The notes below the pieces were generated by a model that saw nothing but the letters and a program-made list of their open reading frames with translations, did no database searches and was not told the DNA's origin. From positions 6,116,024 to 6,180,023 of the forward strand of contig JASSKH010000001.1 of the NCBI GenBank assembly GCA_031763025.1: 64,000 nucleotides of DNA, read 5' to 3'. Source of the DNA: Macrocystis pyrifera (taxonomy: Eukaryota; Sar; Phaeophyceae; Laminariales; Laminariaceae). The stretch's first letter is position 1. Every line of letters begins with the position of its first letter. The position numbers and the translations under genes are program-made. This document shows positions 38,521 through 48,600 of the stretch, piece by piece.

Positions 38521-41500
38521 ATTCGACATTCGATATTCGATACCAGGCACTCGATAGTTGATATCTGGTACTGGATTCCAGGTGCCAGGTGCGCGATATG
38601 TTTTCAAATTGTTTGGTCCGCCTCGCCCACGCGCTTGGCTTGTGTGTCCCCCCCCCTTTTCCCCATCAAATTTGGAAATATGGTTAAACATAGTTGCAGA
38701 TATCATTTATATATACACATGACACACATGACGCAGCGTTTGTCCCATCATTCCTGACCACCTTCGCTCCATGGTTTTGACCGAGCTTTTTTGCATACCG
38801 TAACGGCCGTCCTCTGTTGCGCTTTCAGGTTTTCGAACGACTTTCAGGGTTTCCTAAACTCCTATCTGGCGGGATTTGAGACGTGCGCCCTTTTCGACCT
38901 CGAGAATCCCTCCCTTCAGGTGAGTCAAGTGCTTCGCAGTCGTAGTGGTAGTGGTAGTGGTAGACTGTTTTGTGTTTTGTGTTGTGGTGGTGGTGTTGGT
39001 GGGATTTGTTGTATTACGGGGGTCCATAGTTAACAGGATCAAAATATTGTTAGTAAAAATAGGTAAATATATTGGTTTTTATGTGTACCATAGGTCCTAT
39101 TAACAATGGACCCCCGTTATAGTTGTGGTGGTGGTAATGGTGGCATTGGTGCTGATGATGGGTAGTAGTTTTGCTGGCGGATGTTGGTGTTGGTGGTGAC
39201 GATAGTTGTGAGTGGTGTTGGTGTCGATGGTGAGTGTTAGTGTTGGTGTTGGAGTTGGTGGCGGTGGGTGGTGGTGGTGATGGTGTTGGTGTTGGTAGTG
39301 GTGGTGGTGCTTGTGATGGGGGTGGTGATGGCGTTGGTGTTGGTGGTGATATTGTTGGCGTCTGGTTGTTGGTGGTTTCGGTGTTGGCCTTGTGTTGTTG
39401 CTGGCGGTGGCGTTACTGATGTTTCTGATGGTATTGGGGGAGGCGTTGTTGAGGTGGGTGTTGGTATTTTGGTAGTGCTGTTGTTGGCGCTGGTGTCGGT
39501 GCTGGTCATCGTTGCGAGGTTCTGCTGATCCTGCTTCTGTTTTGGAGGCAGGGTGCCCTCCGATTGGCTCATCACTGATTTACTTTCTCGTCGAACCGCG
39601 CCGCTTGCGTGGTGGCATCGGCTCACACAGGATGCCCAGTCAACTTTCGCCAGGAGGGTATTAATAGCTACTCGCACGGCGCGTTATCCCAAGTCCACTC
39701 CTCCGTTCCGAAAACCGCACTCTACCTTGCTCCAAGCTACCTACCTGCACTCGGCATGACCTAGACCTTCGTCTAACCCTTCCTCCCCCCCCCCCCGCCT
39801 CCCCGCCTCCCCTTCTCCTCCCCCCCCCCCAAAAAAAAAAAGGACCCTTCTACCGATCCGAGCCGTGGGCCCGACGCGCCTCTCCTGGACCACAGCTGCC
39901 ACCGCCTCCCCACCCGCTACCATGGAGACCTGTCTCTGATCATGCTTAACGGCGGCCTGGGATGGTGAGAACTAAGAACGCGATGCCCGACGAGTGGTGG
40001 CGGCAGAGGAGGGCGAGGGTTGTGCGCTTCGGGTTCGCGGGGCTGAGGCCGTGGATGTGGTTCGCATCCCCCTTTTTGCCTTTCGTTTCTACATGGGAGA
40101 CCGCGCATTTCAGGTGAGAGCCCCGGCGAGGGGGAGGGAGGGGGGTGGGGGGGTGCTCATATCATGTATGGCCGTACTGTAGTAGTCTGATCATGGACCT
40201 TTGCGTCCCTATAATGTCGGGGCGGGGCACGTCGGGTTTTCACAGACCAGGCGGGGGTAGGGGGAGGACGTACTCATTTGATGTTGCTTGCCTAAGTCAT
40301 TTCGCCGTTGACACACGCGTGCCTTTCGAGACGGATCGGGGGGGGCGGGCGGGGGGGTTTGTTGTTGCGGGGGGGAGGGGTGGAAGGCTTTTTTATTCTG
40401 TGTGGGGGGGGGGGGGTGGAAGACGTTTTTTTTTTTTTTTTGCGGGGGGGGGGGGTGGGGTTGTCTTTTTTTTTGTTTTTTTTGTTCTGTGGGGGGGGCG
40501 GGGAGGGCTTGTTTTGCTCGGTTTTGCTTGGGACGAGTTCTTTGTTTTTTTTTTATCGGGGAGGAGCCGGGATTTAGGGGAGGAGGGAGGGGGCGGGGGT
40601 TTCCCTCTGTCGCGCTCGTGGGAGTTTTGTGGTGGCTTGACGCTAAACGAAGTGCGCAGGCCGGGTGACTACGTGAAGTGCAGAGTGCGCCGGGGGTGCT
40701 TGTGTTCGTATTTCGTACCGCTATTTATTTACTGTGGAGTGATTATCCCTTTTGCTACGTACTGCAATTTTTCCTGCACTGTTTCCAAGTACTTTGCCCT
40801 CCCTCTCGACCTCCCTCCCTCCCTCCTCCCCCGCCCCTCCGCCCCTCCCTCTACAACCCCCATCTTTTGCGGCGGCTGCTGTAGGGCGAAGCCGAGCGAC
40901 CCCATGCCGAATGTTCTTTGGGTGCTGTTCGTGTGGTTGTCCTTCGTGAGCGCGGCGCTAGTAGCCCGCGTGTTCCTCGTTCCGATGCCTTCCTCCTCGA
41001 GCGGCCGCGGTCGGCCAAGAACCGTACCGCCTTACGGGGGAAGGGGAAGCAGTGCGGGGATGCGTGCGTCGTGGCCCCGGTGAGATAACGCGTCTCGGTG
41101 CTGATCTGCCCTTTTTTTTGTTTGCGTTGGCTTCGACAGCGGATTTTGTAGTCTTATCCCGCTGTTTTGGGCCCTGTGCTACAGTGCTATTACGGGGGTC
41201 TATAGTTAACAGGACCTATGGCATACATAAAAACCTATATATTTAGGTATTTTTACGAACAATATTTGGTCCTGTTAACTATGGACCCCCGTAATAGTAC
41301 AGGACACCTAAAAAAAAAGCGAGTATCAACCAAGGCAGGCTTAGCTTTACCGGAAAATGAGAAATTCGGAGAGCCTTTATGCTGAAGTTAGCGTGGAACG
41401 GACCTTTTCTCGAATAAGAAATCCGGTCTGGACCACCTTTCTTGTTTCTTATTGGGGGTCCTGTGCTGCACACAGAAGCAATGCGGTGTCGATTTATGGT

Positions 41501-43070
41501 CGGGGGCGGGAGGATGAGGGGCCTGATCGAGGAGACTGTTTTTTGTTTTGTTTTGTCTTTTGTTCTGTGCTTTGGTATTTTTGAAGTATATTTTGACGTA
41601 TAAATAATCTGCAGTAGGTGCAAGCATGTTGTGTTTGTTTCTTTCGCCATACTTAGACGGCAGTATTGGAAGCATGCGGTGGCGGGCGCTGAGTAGCGGT
41701 TCGGGTGGGGTAAAAACGGAGTGGATGCGCAGAAGTCGAAGCTGCCGCCTATATAAACGATACATTCGCAAAACCTAAACAACGTGTTGAGTTGTTCTTG
41801 CACTCCAAACACCCCCCTCCTCCGCCTATTAATACGTATGTCCTCCATGTATGTGTTTTTGTCACGCATCCCCCCGTATACCAGGTATTCGTTGCCCCTC
41901 CTCCCCCGTTCTAATTGTGTTTTTGCTGTTTTTTTTTCACTCCTACCCACTTACGTTTCTTTGTGTTTGTGTAGACGTAGTCACCCGTCCCTCCTTGTGT
42001 TCGTCTGGAAAGCGATGCGTGGTCATTGGTCAAATGACTAAGGCAAGCACCGAATGAGTGCGTACGCCGTCTCGAAAGGGATGCGTGGTCAATGACAAAA
42101 TGACAAGTCAAGCAACAAACGAGCACCCCCCCCCCCCCCCCCCCCAAGTGCGTCTTGCATCCTACTGGTATAATACAAGGCCTTGTTAGCGTACGTTTCT
42201 TGCGTGTTAACGTCTTATATCGTAGATGGCGTGCTTTTGTTATTTTTTTCGATTTTCTTTCTCTTCGCTACGTCGGAAGAGTTTCAAGACAACCGTGCCC
42301 TCCTCGGGCAGGGCAGATGGTCTGTTCCTGCTTCATGACCTAGCTCGTCCAAGGCAGCTATATATCTATTCCTGAGTACCTGGTATTCATTATCCACAAC
42401 AGCTCATATTGCTGAGTGGGGCCCGCATACTCCGCATGATATGTCAATAGCAAATGTTTCCTCGGTCGGATCTGTAGTATGCACAGATCTTGCACAACCT
42501 TTCACAACGGTAGGCGAGGAACTGTATGATCTGCTGTAGATAGATGGGTCATGATCTGTCTGATATGTCCGATCTATGCAACCCTACCCTCCCCTCCTCA
42601 TGGGGTCCTACCAAGCCTCTTTTTTCCGCTTGTTGAAATCTGGGGTCCCGTGCTTTCGCCGGTCCACGTACCATTTTCGTTTTTTGTGTCTGTGTTTTTT
42701 TTTTTCTTCAGGTGGTTGACGGCCGGCAAAGTGCGGCGATGTGGGTCGGCAAGCAGCTACAACCCTCGAGGGTTGCTGTGGGGCCTGTTTCATCTCACGG
42801 TCGGCTACTCGTCGCTGACCTTTGCTGTTCTCGTCGGCGTGCGACAAGTACCGGCTGCTTCTGCCGTGTGGTGAGGGCGCTTTTTTTATATTTTGTGATG
42901 GTAACGATGTTGACAGTGATATGGGTGGTATTGATGATGTTGATGTTGACAATGATGATATTTATGTTGTTGTTATTTGTTGTGGTGGTTGCTGTGGGGC
43001 CTGTTTCATGCCATGGCGGGCTAGGCGTCGCTGACATTTCGCGATTTGTCGTCGGGGTGCGACAAGTACC

Positions 43071-43129
<59 letters not shown>

Positions 43130-44173
43130 CTGCTGCCCGTGAGAGCATTACTGAGACGTGATCATGATCATGACTGGGTGGTATCATGGTGACAATGCTG
43201 GTGATGCCGATACTGGTGTGTTGATAATGTAGTGGTTGTGATGGTGATGGTGACAATGATCGTGTTGATTATTTTGTTGATTATTGCGACATAGCGGTGG
43301 TGATTATGCTGGTGATGCTGATAGTGATAATGTCGTCGTGGTAGTAAGTGATGTGGGCGACTGTTGTGGTGATGATGGTGACCGCAATACTGATCCCGGT
43401 ATCGACGAAGGACAACTTCGACGATGACGATGAGATGGCAACGATACCAATGTCAGACAAGCTCGAGACTGCTCGTGAACGCGGGGGCGGTTGCTGCAGC
43501 GCTTTCAGCAGTGTGTCCTGTGCGCTTGCTGGCTCGTTGACTCAGAACTTGACCCCCCGCTACCCCCCCCACCTGCCCCTCCCGCAATGCGCTCAACCCC
43601 CCCTCCCTCCTTCCCTCCCTCTCTCCCTCTGTCGTGCTGCTGATTGCCGCTATTGCTGGCGGTGGGTTGGGTAAACAGGATGAGCTGGGTGATTTTCATC
43701 ACATGGACGAGCACGGTGTTCGGGTTGCTGTGGTCCGTCTACCTCTGGCTCATGTCCAGGCAGCCCCACCTCCCCCCCGCCCGGCCCCACACCATCGGCA
43801 CCAGCAGCCTCGACGTCGCCTCCGGTAACTCCCCGGGGTGCGGGCCCGCGGGAGGCGCATCCGACCCCTTCTCTAGCAGACCTCTAGATGGAGTTTCAGG
43901 GGGCGGCATGAGGGTAGGGGCTGTTGAGCCGGCGTCCCCGTGGCGGGAAAGCGTGAGGAGCCTCGTTTTTTGTTCGCGGCCGTGCTGGGCTTTCTACCCG
44001 CGTGGAAGCCGTTGTCGGGGGCGTCGACGCTGCCGTCCCTGTTGGGCCCCGCGGCGCTGGCCCTAGTGGCCATGGTCGCGGGACTGACGGTGCAGATGGT
44101 GCGCCTACCGGTGCTGTGGTACGACCGGTGTAAGTTTTTATGGGCCATGGAGAGAGAGGGGCTATACGGGTGA
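34924..44173 (+). CDS. GT8-family IPUT1/PGSIP6-like membrane protein, whole gene (9 exons)
   Basis: Resembles plant IPUT1 (PGSIP6), a Golgi GT8 enzyme that adds glucuronic acid to inositol phosphorylceramide. Exons 34924-35391, 36495-36624, 37729-37828, 38829-38919, 39843-40113, 40885-41079, 42712-42870, 43679-43824 and 43929-44173 join in matching phases to about 601 residues (IPUT1 is about 537). Order: signal peptide MRTYILSLLAGTALSG; GT8 start RTLGQSLIDSRT; VILLEDNMLVMENIDDLF; STSLIVLEPDDET; NDFQGFLNSYL; HRLPTRYHGDL; VVRFGFAGLRPWMWF; several membrane segments; VRLPVLWYDRC near the end. The usual catalytic residues are replaced (see findings). Exon 5 needs one more base near GGG at 39959-39961 to stay in frame, and the last intron is only 104 bp. 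Membrane topology suggests the Golgi or endoplasmic reticulum. Confidence 0.85.
36495..36624 (+). CDS. GT8-like exon 2 (altered DxD site)
   Basis: Follows TTTTCAG and ends in phase 1 before GTATGG. EYMRVILLEDNMLVMENID and DLFECSGVCA align with YKKVVYLDADTIVVKNIE and DLFKCSKFCA of IPUT1, so the DAD triad is EDN here. Confidence 0.9.
37068..37520 (+). repeat. (TTG/CTG)n microsatellite region
   Basis: About 450 bp of TTG and TTGCTG steps with interruptions, in intron 2 of the GT8-like gene, ending some 200 bp before exon 3. The poly-Leu, poly-Val and poly-Gln frames here are simple sequence only. Confidence 0.95.
37729..37828 (+). CDS. GT8-like exon 3
   Basis: After TACAACAG; phase 1 to phase 2. 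AEVVSTSLIVLEPDDETYRH corresponds to the SERLNSGVMVVEPSEALF segment of IPUT1; the usual NSG is STS. Confidence 0.88.
38036..38580 (+). repeat. TCGATATTCGATGT minisatellite, two blocks
   Basis: Short 7-8 bp units (TCGATGT, TCGATAT and variants) at 38046-38115 and 38395-38580, separated by unrelated sequence. Intron 3 of the GT8-like gene. Confidence 0.8.
38829..38919 (+). CDS. GT8-like exon 4
   Basis: After GCTTTCAG; phase 2 to phase 0. RFSNDFQGFLNSYLAGFE aligns with the GGDQGFLNSYY motif; one residue separates D from Q. Confidence 0.9.
38935..39530 (+). repeat. (GGT/GTT)n-rich intron sequence
   Basis: Irregular GTGGTG/GTTGGT simple sequence in intron 4, interrupted by family A copy 7 (39013-39120). 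Confidence 0.8.
39013..39120. mobile_element. Family A MITE, copy 7
   Basis: ATTACGGGGGTCCATAGTTA to GGACCCCCGTTAT, inserted within the GGT-rich repeat. Confidence 0.9.
39843..40113 (+). CDS. GT8-like exon 5 (one-base frame change)
   Basis: Phase-0 acceptor in a C10-A11-G context, then DPSTDPSRGPDAPLLDHSC, HRLPTRYHGDLSLIMLN and, in the next frame, KNAMPDEWWRQRRARVVRFG and LRPWMWFASPFLPF. The shift falls at GGG (39959-39961); an extra G would give one continuous exon. The donor GTGAGA at 40114 and both outer phases fit the neighbours. The polypyrimidine/A-run acceptor is unusual. Confidence 0.75.
40135..40340 (+). mobile_element. Family B2 and LINE-tail fragments
   Basis: Poly(G), then GCTCATATCATGTATGGCCG through TCACAGACCAGGCG (B2, 40156-40250), another G-rich tract, and GTACTCATTTGATGTTGCTT through CTTTCGAGACGG (LINE-tail complement, 40279-40335). 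Intron 5 of the GT8-like gene. Confidence 0.75.
40885..41079 (+). CDS. GT8-like exon 6 (membrane segment)
   Basis: After CTGCTGTAG; phase 2 to phase 2. MPNVLWVLFVWLSFVSAALV is a clear membrane helix followed by a Ser/Gly/Arg-rich loop, at the position where IPUT1 has FLFLLPLCALLFCIY. Confidence 0.8.
41189..41295. mobile_element. Family A MITE, copy 8
   Basis: ATTACGGGGGTCTATAGTTA to GGACCCCCGTAAT, TA-flanked. Intron 6 of the GT8-like gene. Confidence 0.92.
42005..42145 (+). mobile_element. Two tandem LINE tails and poly(C)
   Basis: Two copies of GCGATGCGTGGTCATTGGTC / GGGATGCGTGGTCAATGAC through AACAAACGAGCAC, then 20 C. Both run in the LINE sense with C at the 3' side. Confidence 0.8.
42370..42580 (+). 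mobile_element. Family C element
   Basis: TCATATTGCTGAGTGGGGCC, AAATGTTTCCTCGGTCGGAT, GATCTTGCACAACCTTTCAC, GGCGAGGAACTGTATGATC. Intron 6 of the GT8-like gene. Confidence 0.7.
42712..42870 (+). CDS. GT8-like exon 7 (membrane segments)
   Basis: After TTTCTTCAG; phase 2 to phase 2. RGLLWGLFHLTVGYSSLTF and AVLVGVRQVPAASAVW match the SFAIVPRQIMPW membrane region of IPUT1. Confidence 0.85.
42987..43128 (+). repeat. Decayed duplicate of exon 7 ending in (CTG)n
   Basis: GGTTGCTGTGGGGCCTGTTT, GCGTCGCTGACATTT, GTCGGGGTGCGACAAGTACC and GGCTGCTGCT repeat the 3' half of exon 7 about 216 bp downstream, with an in-frame stop. Where exon 7 reads GGCTGCTTCTGCC the duplicate has become a run of about 19 CTG units. 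Confidence 0.85.
43679..43824 (+). CDS. GT8-like exon 8
   Basis: After GTAAACAG; phase 2 entry. MSWVIFITWTSTVFGLLWSV and YLWLMSRQPHLPP match the YEWTFTIFFLLFG helix of IPUT1. Exit at GTAACTCC in phase 1 is the simplest way to reach the last block. The frame also stays open past it, so the donor is uncertain. Confidence 0.75.
43929..44173 (+). CDS. GT8-like exon 9 (C-terminus)
   Basis: FLFAAVLGFLPAWKPL, LLGPAALALVAMVAGLTVQM and VRLPVLWYDRCKFLWAMERE, then TGA at 44171-44173, parallel the last membrane helices and tail of IPUT1. The acceptor TTGAG at 43924-43928 fits the phase but gives a 104 bp intron, shorter than all others in the gene. A strong donor-like GGTGTAAGTTT at 44129 might give an alternative end. 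Confidence 0.75.
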
Positions 44174-44610
44174 GAGGGGGACACAGGCGAAGGAGGTCGA
44201 GGACGTCTCAGTCAGCGCGGCTGCGGCTGCGGCGACGACAATGTAGCGGTAGAATGAGGCAGGGTGTAATTTGCCGCACTTGATATTTTTGTTGTTTCCC
44301 AATTCCTCCATCCTCCTTCTCCCTCCCGCCCCTCGCCCCTCTTCTTTTTTTCGCGCCTCCCTTCGTTGCGGTACTGCTGTGTCTTAGTTCAATGTGTGTA
44401 TGTATGTATGTATGTGTGTGTTTTTTTTCTATGCGGTTGTTTTTTCGTTTTTTGTTTCTTGGCGTTTTTTTAGCGTTTTTTTTTTTTTTTAATCTGCCGT
44501 GTTTTTTTTGTGTTTGGCTTCGACAGCGGTGTTTCATTTGGGGCCACAGGTATATGTAGCAATTAAAATGCCCGAAACACTGCAATTGCGGTCATGGATG
44601 CGAACGCCGA
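44174..44610. other. Intergenic, no gene seen
   Basis: 3' flank of the GT8-like gene: T-rich runs, a short (TGTA)n near 44395-44415, and a GGCTTCGACAGCGG phrase (44516) that also occurs at 41129. Confidence 0.4.
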
Positions 44611-44614
44611 GCGG

Positions 44615-44825
44615 CACGAGTAGTACAGTAGTAGTGCCGCTTACCCAATATAGTGCAGGTTTAGTAGTGCCGGTTGCAAGCTATGGAGCCTATGGAATCG
44701 CATGACACAGATAGGATTCACCGGTGTGGCAGCGCAGTGTGCGGATTAGTTAATGCCTTGTTGCCGCCATAGTGCCGGTATTGTTGGCTGGTGCATGCAT
44801 ACCGACCGGCATTACTGTACAAGGC
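44615..44825 (+). repeat. Family G dispersed repeat, copy 2
   Basis: Partner of 30355-30560: TAGTGCCGGTTGCAAGC, ATTCACCGGTGTGGCAG, GTGTGCGGATTAGT, TAGTGCCGGTATTGTTGGC and CATACCGACCGGCA. Confidence 0.7.
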
Positions 44826-45534
44826 GTCCTGCGCGCGTGTCGTCAACTATCTTACAGTGCTGACGGGCGGTACGCTCGCCATCCCCCCAAAAAAACATAC
44901 GAGTAATCGTCCCCTATAGCCAGCAGCGCCGGGTTGCTGTATATATAGGTGTGGCTGTTGCCGCCAATCGCCGTTTTCGTTTTTCGTCGCTGCTGCTGTA
45001 GCTTCTTTTTTCCTGTATTAAGTCCGGAGAGAGATTTTTTGCTGTAGGGACGTGTTCCGGATTTATGCTAACCGTACCATACCTTTTGTAGGACAATTTT
45101 TCTCGATTCCCACTCACTTGATGATTTACGGCAGATAGTTCGGGGCGGGTAAGTTCCTGACAAGTACGATGTGTGGTATGATGTACACTACTGGTCCATG
45201 TTGGCGGGTGAAAGCCACAAAATGAGCATGATCTACAGCACTATGTCCCGGGTTGGATCTGTACTTTACAGATCCTGCCCGACGTATCATGGATGCAGGG
45301 TAGGATCTGTAAAGTACAGATCGATCGTACGTGTACAACCGTGGCATATCTGTGGGGGATAAAAGGGATGTCGCGCGTACGTACGAGGACTACAGTAATT
45401 CCGCTGTGCAAGCGAGTTTGGTTGATACAATCGGACCGTTTCTTGTGCCGGTGTCATTTTGCCCCTGCTATTTGAGTTTTTTTTTTGTTTTTAGCGCTCT
45501 TCACGGTTCGTGACCCGACCGACCCGCGGGTCGG

Positions 45535-45675
45535 GTCAAGAAGTTTTCGATATCTCGCGGGTCGGATCGGGTCGGATCGGGTCGGATCGGGTCGGATCGG
45601 GTCAGGAGGTTTTCAAACTCTCGCGGATCGGATCGGGCCGGGTCTCCCGTACCCGACCCGACCTGACCTGGTCCG
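45535..45675 (+). repeat. GGGTCGGATC minisatellite
   Basis: A 10-bp unit repeated four or five times perfectly (45551-45603) and then in diverged form, flanked by inverted CCCGACCCG sequence. A smaller related palindromic patch lies at 17905-17985. Confidence 0.85.
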
Positions 45676-45889
45676 CGAGGTTTGACTCGATCTGTATCCG
45701 TAGACGTTCCTGTTTTTTTTTTTTAGCGTCTATCTACCGCTGTACGCTCGGCGTTGAGCGGGTGCCACATCTGCTCACGGGGCAGTCAGCGTTCCGGGCA
45801 CAAAGCGGCACGCGCTTGCTTCGTGGCAGTGTCAATCTTTGCTGATGTTGTTGTGATCATTGCTGTTGGTGCTGTGTGCAGGCGGTAAA

Positions 45890-46012
45890 TTATCACCCCC
45901 CCCCCCCCCCCCCCCCCCCCCCGCGCGCGCGCTCCGTCTCGAAAGGGATGCGTGGTCAATGGTCAAAAGATAAAGGCAAAGCAACAAATGAGTACCCCCC
46001 CCCCCCCCCCCG
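45890..46012 (+). mobile_element. LINE tail between two poly(C) tracts
   Basis: About 27 C, then GCTCCGTCTCGAAAGGGATG through GCAACAAATGAGTAC (45929-45993), then about 18 C. The arrangement is what a tail inserted into an older poly(C) would give. Confidence 0.8.
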
Positions 46013-46206
46013 CCGGAAGTTGCTGGTTTGGGGGGTGAGCCAGCTCTCGCTTCCTCGCTTTGCTCGCTTCCCCGCTTCCTCGCTCCCTCCCAAGGGATGA
46101 TGCGCTTGCTACCGTACTCGTCACTGCTGTGGTTACGATCGATCGCGTTGCCTTTTTGTTTGCACCACCGTTGGGGTTTGATTGACAGGGATACATGCTG
46201 TAGCAC

Positions 46207-46207
<1 letters not shown>

Positions 46208-46242
<35 letters not shown>

Positions 46243-46342
46243 ACTCATTATCATGCATGGCCGTAGTCGTGTGACCATAGACCCTCGCATCCCTACAATG
46301 CCGGGACGAAGCACGTCGGGTTTTCACCGACCCGGCAGATAA

Positions 46343-46375
<33 letters not shown>

Positions 46376-46490
46376 CGGGGTGGACAGGGCTATTTTCACG
46401 CGGTATAGGCTCCGATGGCCGAGGGGGCGGGGGGGGGGTGTAGTCATGTTATGCGTGGCCGTAGTCACATGGCCATAGATCATCACCGAT
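46208..46490 (+). mobile_element. Two B2 fragments separated by poly(G)
   Basis: Poly(G) of about 32, B2 start GTACTCATTATCATGCATGG through TTTTCACCGACCCGGCAG (46241-46338), poly(G) of about 32, then a diverged B2 start (TAGTCATGTTATGCGTGGCC) at 46439-46490. Confidence 0.8.
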
Positions 46491-46723
46491 GGCCGAGGGG
46501 CAGGGAGGGTTATGCTGTTCCCGCTGTGTTGCCGTGTTAAGTGTCTGCCGGGTGCGTTGTGTTGTCTGTGGAGCGTTTTGCTCAGGGTACACGCCACGGC
46601 CCATTAAATCAGTCTCCTTCACACCTAGGCTCGACCCCTTTTCTGCTGCTGCATGCAGGATTAATTCTTTTCTCGAAGTTCATGGCATGGTAATTTAATA
46701 TTTTCATCCCGCTGAGCGTGTAG

Positions 46724-46804
46724 CACTCTGGACAGGAATATAAGGACCGCTTGGTATTCATATTAATATCTGTAAGATCCTTATATTTTCGTCCAAAGTG
46801 GTGC
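46724..46804. mobile_element. Family E foldback element, copy 2
   Basis: CACTCTGGACAGGAATATAA pairs with TTATATTTTCGTCCAAAGTG around a GTATTCATATTAATATC centre; 81 bp. The TATTAATA in its centre is part of the element and is not counted as a scar. Confidence 0.85.
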
Positions 46805-46994
46805 AGCTAGTTGGTAGTTCGTAGGGAAGGGTTCGAGTCTTTTATGGGGAGTGTGTAATACCCGACTTCTTTTTGTTGGGTTTGGGGATGATTGTGTCTT
46901 GCTTGTTTCGGTGGGAGTGGTGGGGCGAGGGTGTGCGTGCGTGTGCTCTGTTTTTGTTTATCCTGCTCTCTCTCACCCTGATGCTGTTCTTTAG

Positions 46995-47190
46995 TATGTT
47001 GTGTCGGCCGCACCTAGTGCGAAGGCATGGTATTACGTAGGCTATTAATGCATTACGTGTGTGTTATCTCTGTGTCGTAGTCTGTGACCACAGAGCTCGT
47101 ATCTTTCTAGGGTGAAGAATCAGCACGGACACTGGGCTTGCTGGATGTCGACGAGTAGAAGAACGGTTTAATGTGAAGAACACACACACA
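46995..47190 (+). repeat. Family F ~200-bp repeat, copy 2
   Basis: Inverted partner of 32451-32650, nearly identical from TATGTTGTGTCGGCCGCACC to TTTAATGTGAAGAACACACA. Outside this block the two loci differ completely. Confidence 0.85.
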
Positions 47191-47854
47191 CACAGTATTT
47201 GTGTACGTAAGTGGTGTATTCGGTGTTTTTTTTTATGTTGTGGGTTGTTTCGTGTTGACTGGAGATTTCAACGGCCAGAGTTTTACTGGTCGCATCAGTC
47301 AACCATCGTAATATTAATACTGGTCTACCATCGGAGGATTGTTCGTCGAACCAACCACCGGTCTTTTCGTTAGTTAGGCCATGCACACGTTGACAATTTG
47401 TCTGCGTACAGTACTATATCCAGGATACCTCTCGTCCGTGATATACAGTGTGGACGGTACGTACAGCAGTACAAAACAATTGCACGCAGATCGCCCGAGT
47501 GACGTCCCAAAATGCAGAATCTGCTGTAGTGCAGTAAAAAATAATCGTACTTCAAAGTACTTTGTCGAGTACAACCGCCCCCCCCCCCGCTCCCCTTCCC
47601 CCTTAAGCCTGTACCACCACTATGAAGGGTCGAGGTATAAATGTGAAGTCCAAGCAGTTACGTACGATTATATAGTTCCGTCTACAGTATAGTGATACGT
47701 GTTCCCGTATACCAGTACCTGGTGCTGTACACCGTATACCACACAAAAAAAGGAGAGGAGGAGTAGCTAGCTGGTTGTTGGATGCTACTGTACGTATATA
47801 TGTATGCTCCTATAATACGAGCTAGCAGGGACCACAGGAACAAATGCATGCCTG

Positions 47855-48095
47855 GCACGCGATACGGTCATCCCCCTTGTGCGGACTTCAGGTTATCTCC
47901 GCACATAAAATGATCTATCTCGACCGCTGGTCGTGGTGACCCGCCAAAAAAAAAAACAGAAAAAAAAAAAAAAACGGTACCCTGTGGCTGTCTCGCTCAC
48001 GCAGTGAGAGGCGTGTTTTACAGAGTAGTCGCCAACCGACGCCAACCGACGCCAACTCAACCTACATATATATATATACATACAAGTACCAGGAA
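47855..48095 (+). mobile_element. Family B2, distal half
   Basis: Holds the non-tail end of B2: CCCTTGTGCGGACTTCAGG, GACCGCTGGTCGTGG, a poly(A), ACGGTACCCTGTGGCTGTC, CACGCAGTGAGAGGCGTG and CCAACCGACGCCAAC, then TATA steps. Confidence 0.8.
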
Positions 48096-48149
48096 TATAC
48101 AAATTTGGGGGCGGGGAGGCATCTTCTGGGCGGAGGCCTCGAGCTAGAG

Positions 48150-48600
48150 CGTGTCGCAACTCTCCGAGTGCCGGACAGGGTTTCCAGAGCAAGGGTGGTC
48201 TGAGGGAGCTCGTGGGATGTTTAGCTTCCTTTGGCCCTACGCGCCAGGTCTCTGGAAATGCGCCGCTCGACTCGCTACTACGCGTGCGGGATCGTACCGG
48301 CGCCCCTCCTCGCCTGCTACTGGGCCTCGCCGCGGCAGTGACATGGGTTCTGGAGGTCATGCTGCTGTTGTTCCACCTGAACGCGAAGCACGAGATACAT
48401 GAGGTTGGACCGCTGTTGGCTCTTCTCGGCCGGCGCCTTGATCACGGTCGCCGTGACGGCGGGCGACGGGGGCTTTCGACCAACGCCCGCGACGCTATCA
48501 CCGTCATCGTCATCTATCACGTTGGCACACTCATGGCGGCGGCTGTCGAATCGATGGACTTGCTGGTGACCTTTCTTTGTCGAGGAACGCCGACGTGAGT
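48150..48600 (+). CDS. Hydrophobic coding-like segment, frame uncertain
   Basis: GC-rich, with two possible membrane helices in adjacent frames: PPRLLLGLAAAVTWVLEVML (+) and RCWLFSAGALITVAVTAG one frame over. One 128-codon frame is open throughout (48212-48598). Could be an exon of a membrane protein (an N-terminal transporter region is one possibility) with a base-count error, or chance. No neighbour exon found. Confidence 0.25.

Noticed and set aside
39553-39759. ORF MPSDWLITDLLSRRT as a GT8 exon
   Set aside because: Phase and position do not fit, and the next exon (39843-40113) supplies the expected HRLPTRY segment.
46780-46850. tRNA-like segment (GCAGCTAGTTGGTAG and GGTTCGAGTC)
   Set aside because: D-arm-like and T-arm-like boxes are present but there is no room for an anticodon arm and no acceptor pairing; part of it is the right arm of a family E element.
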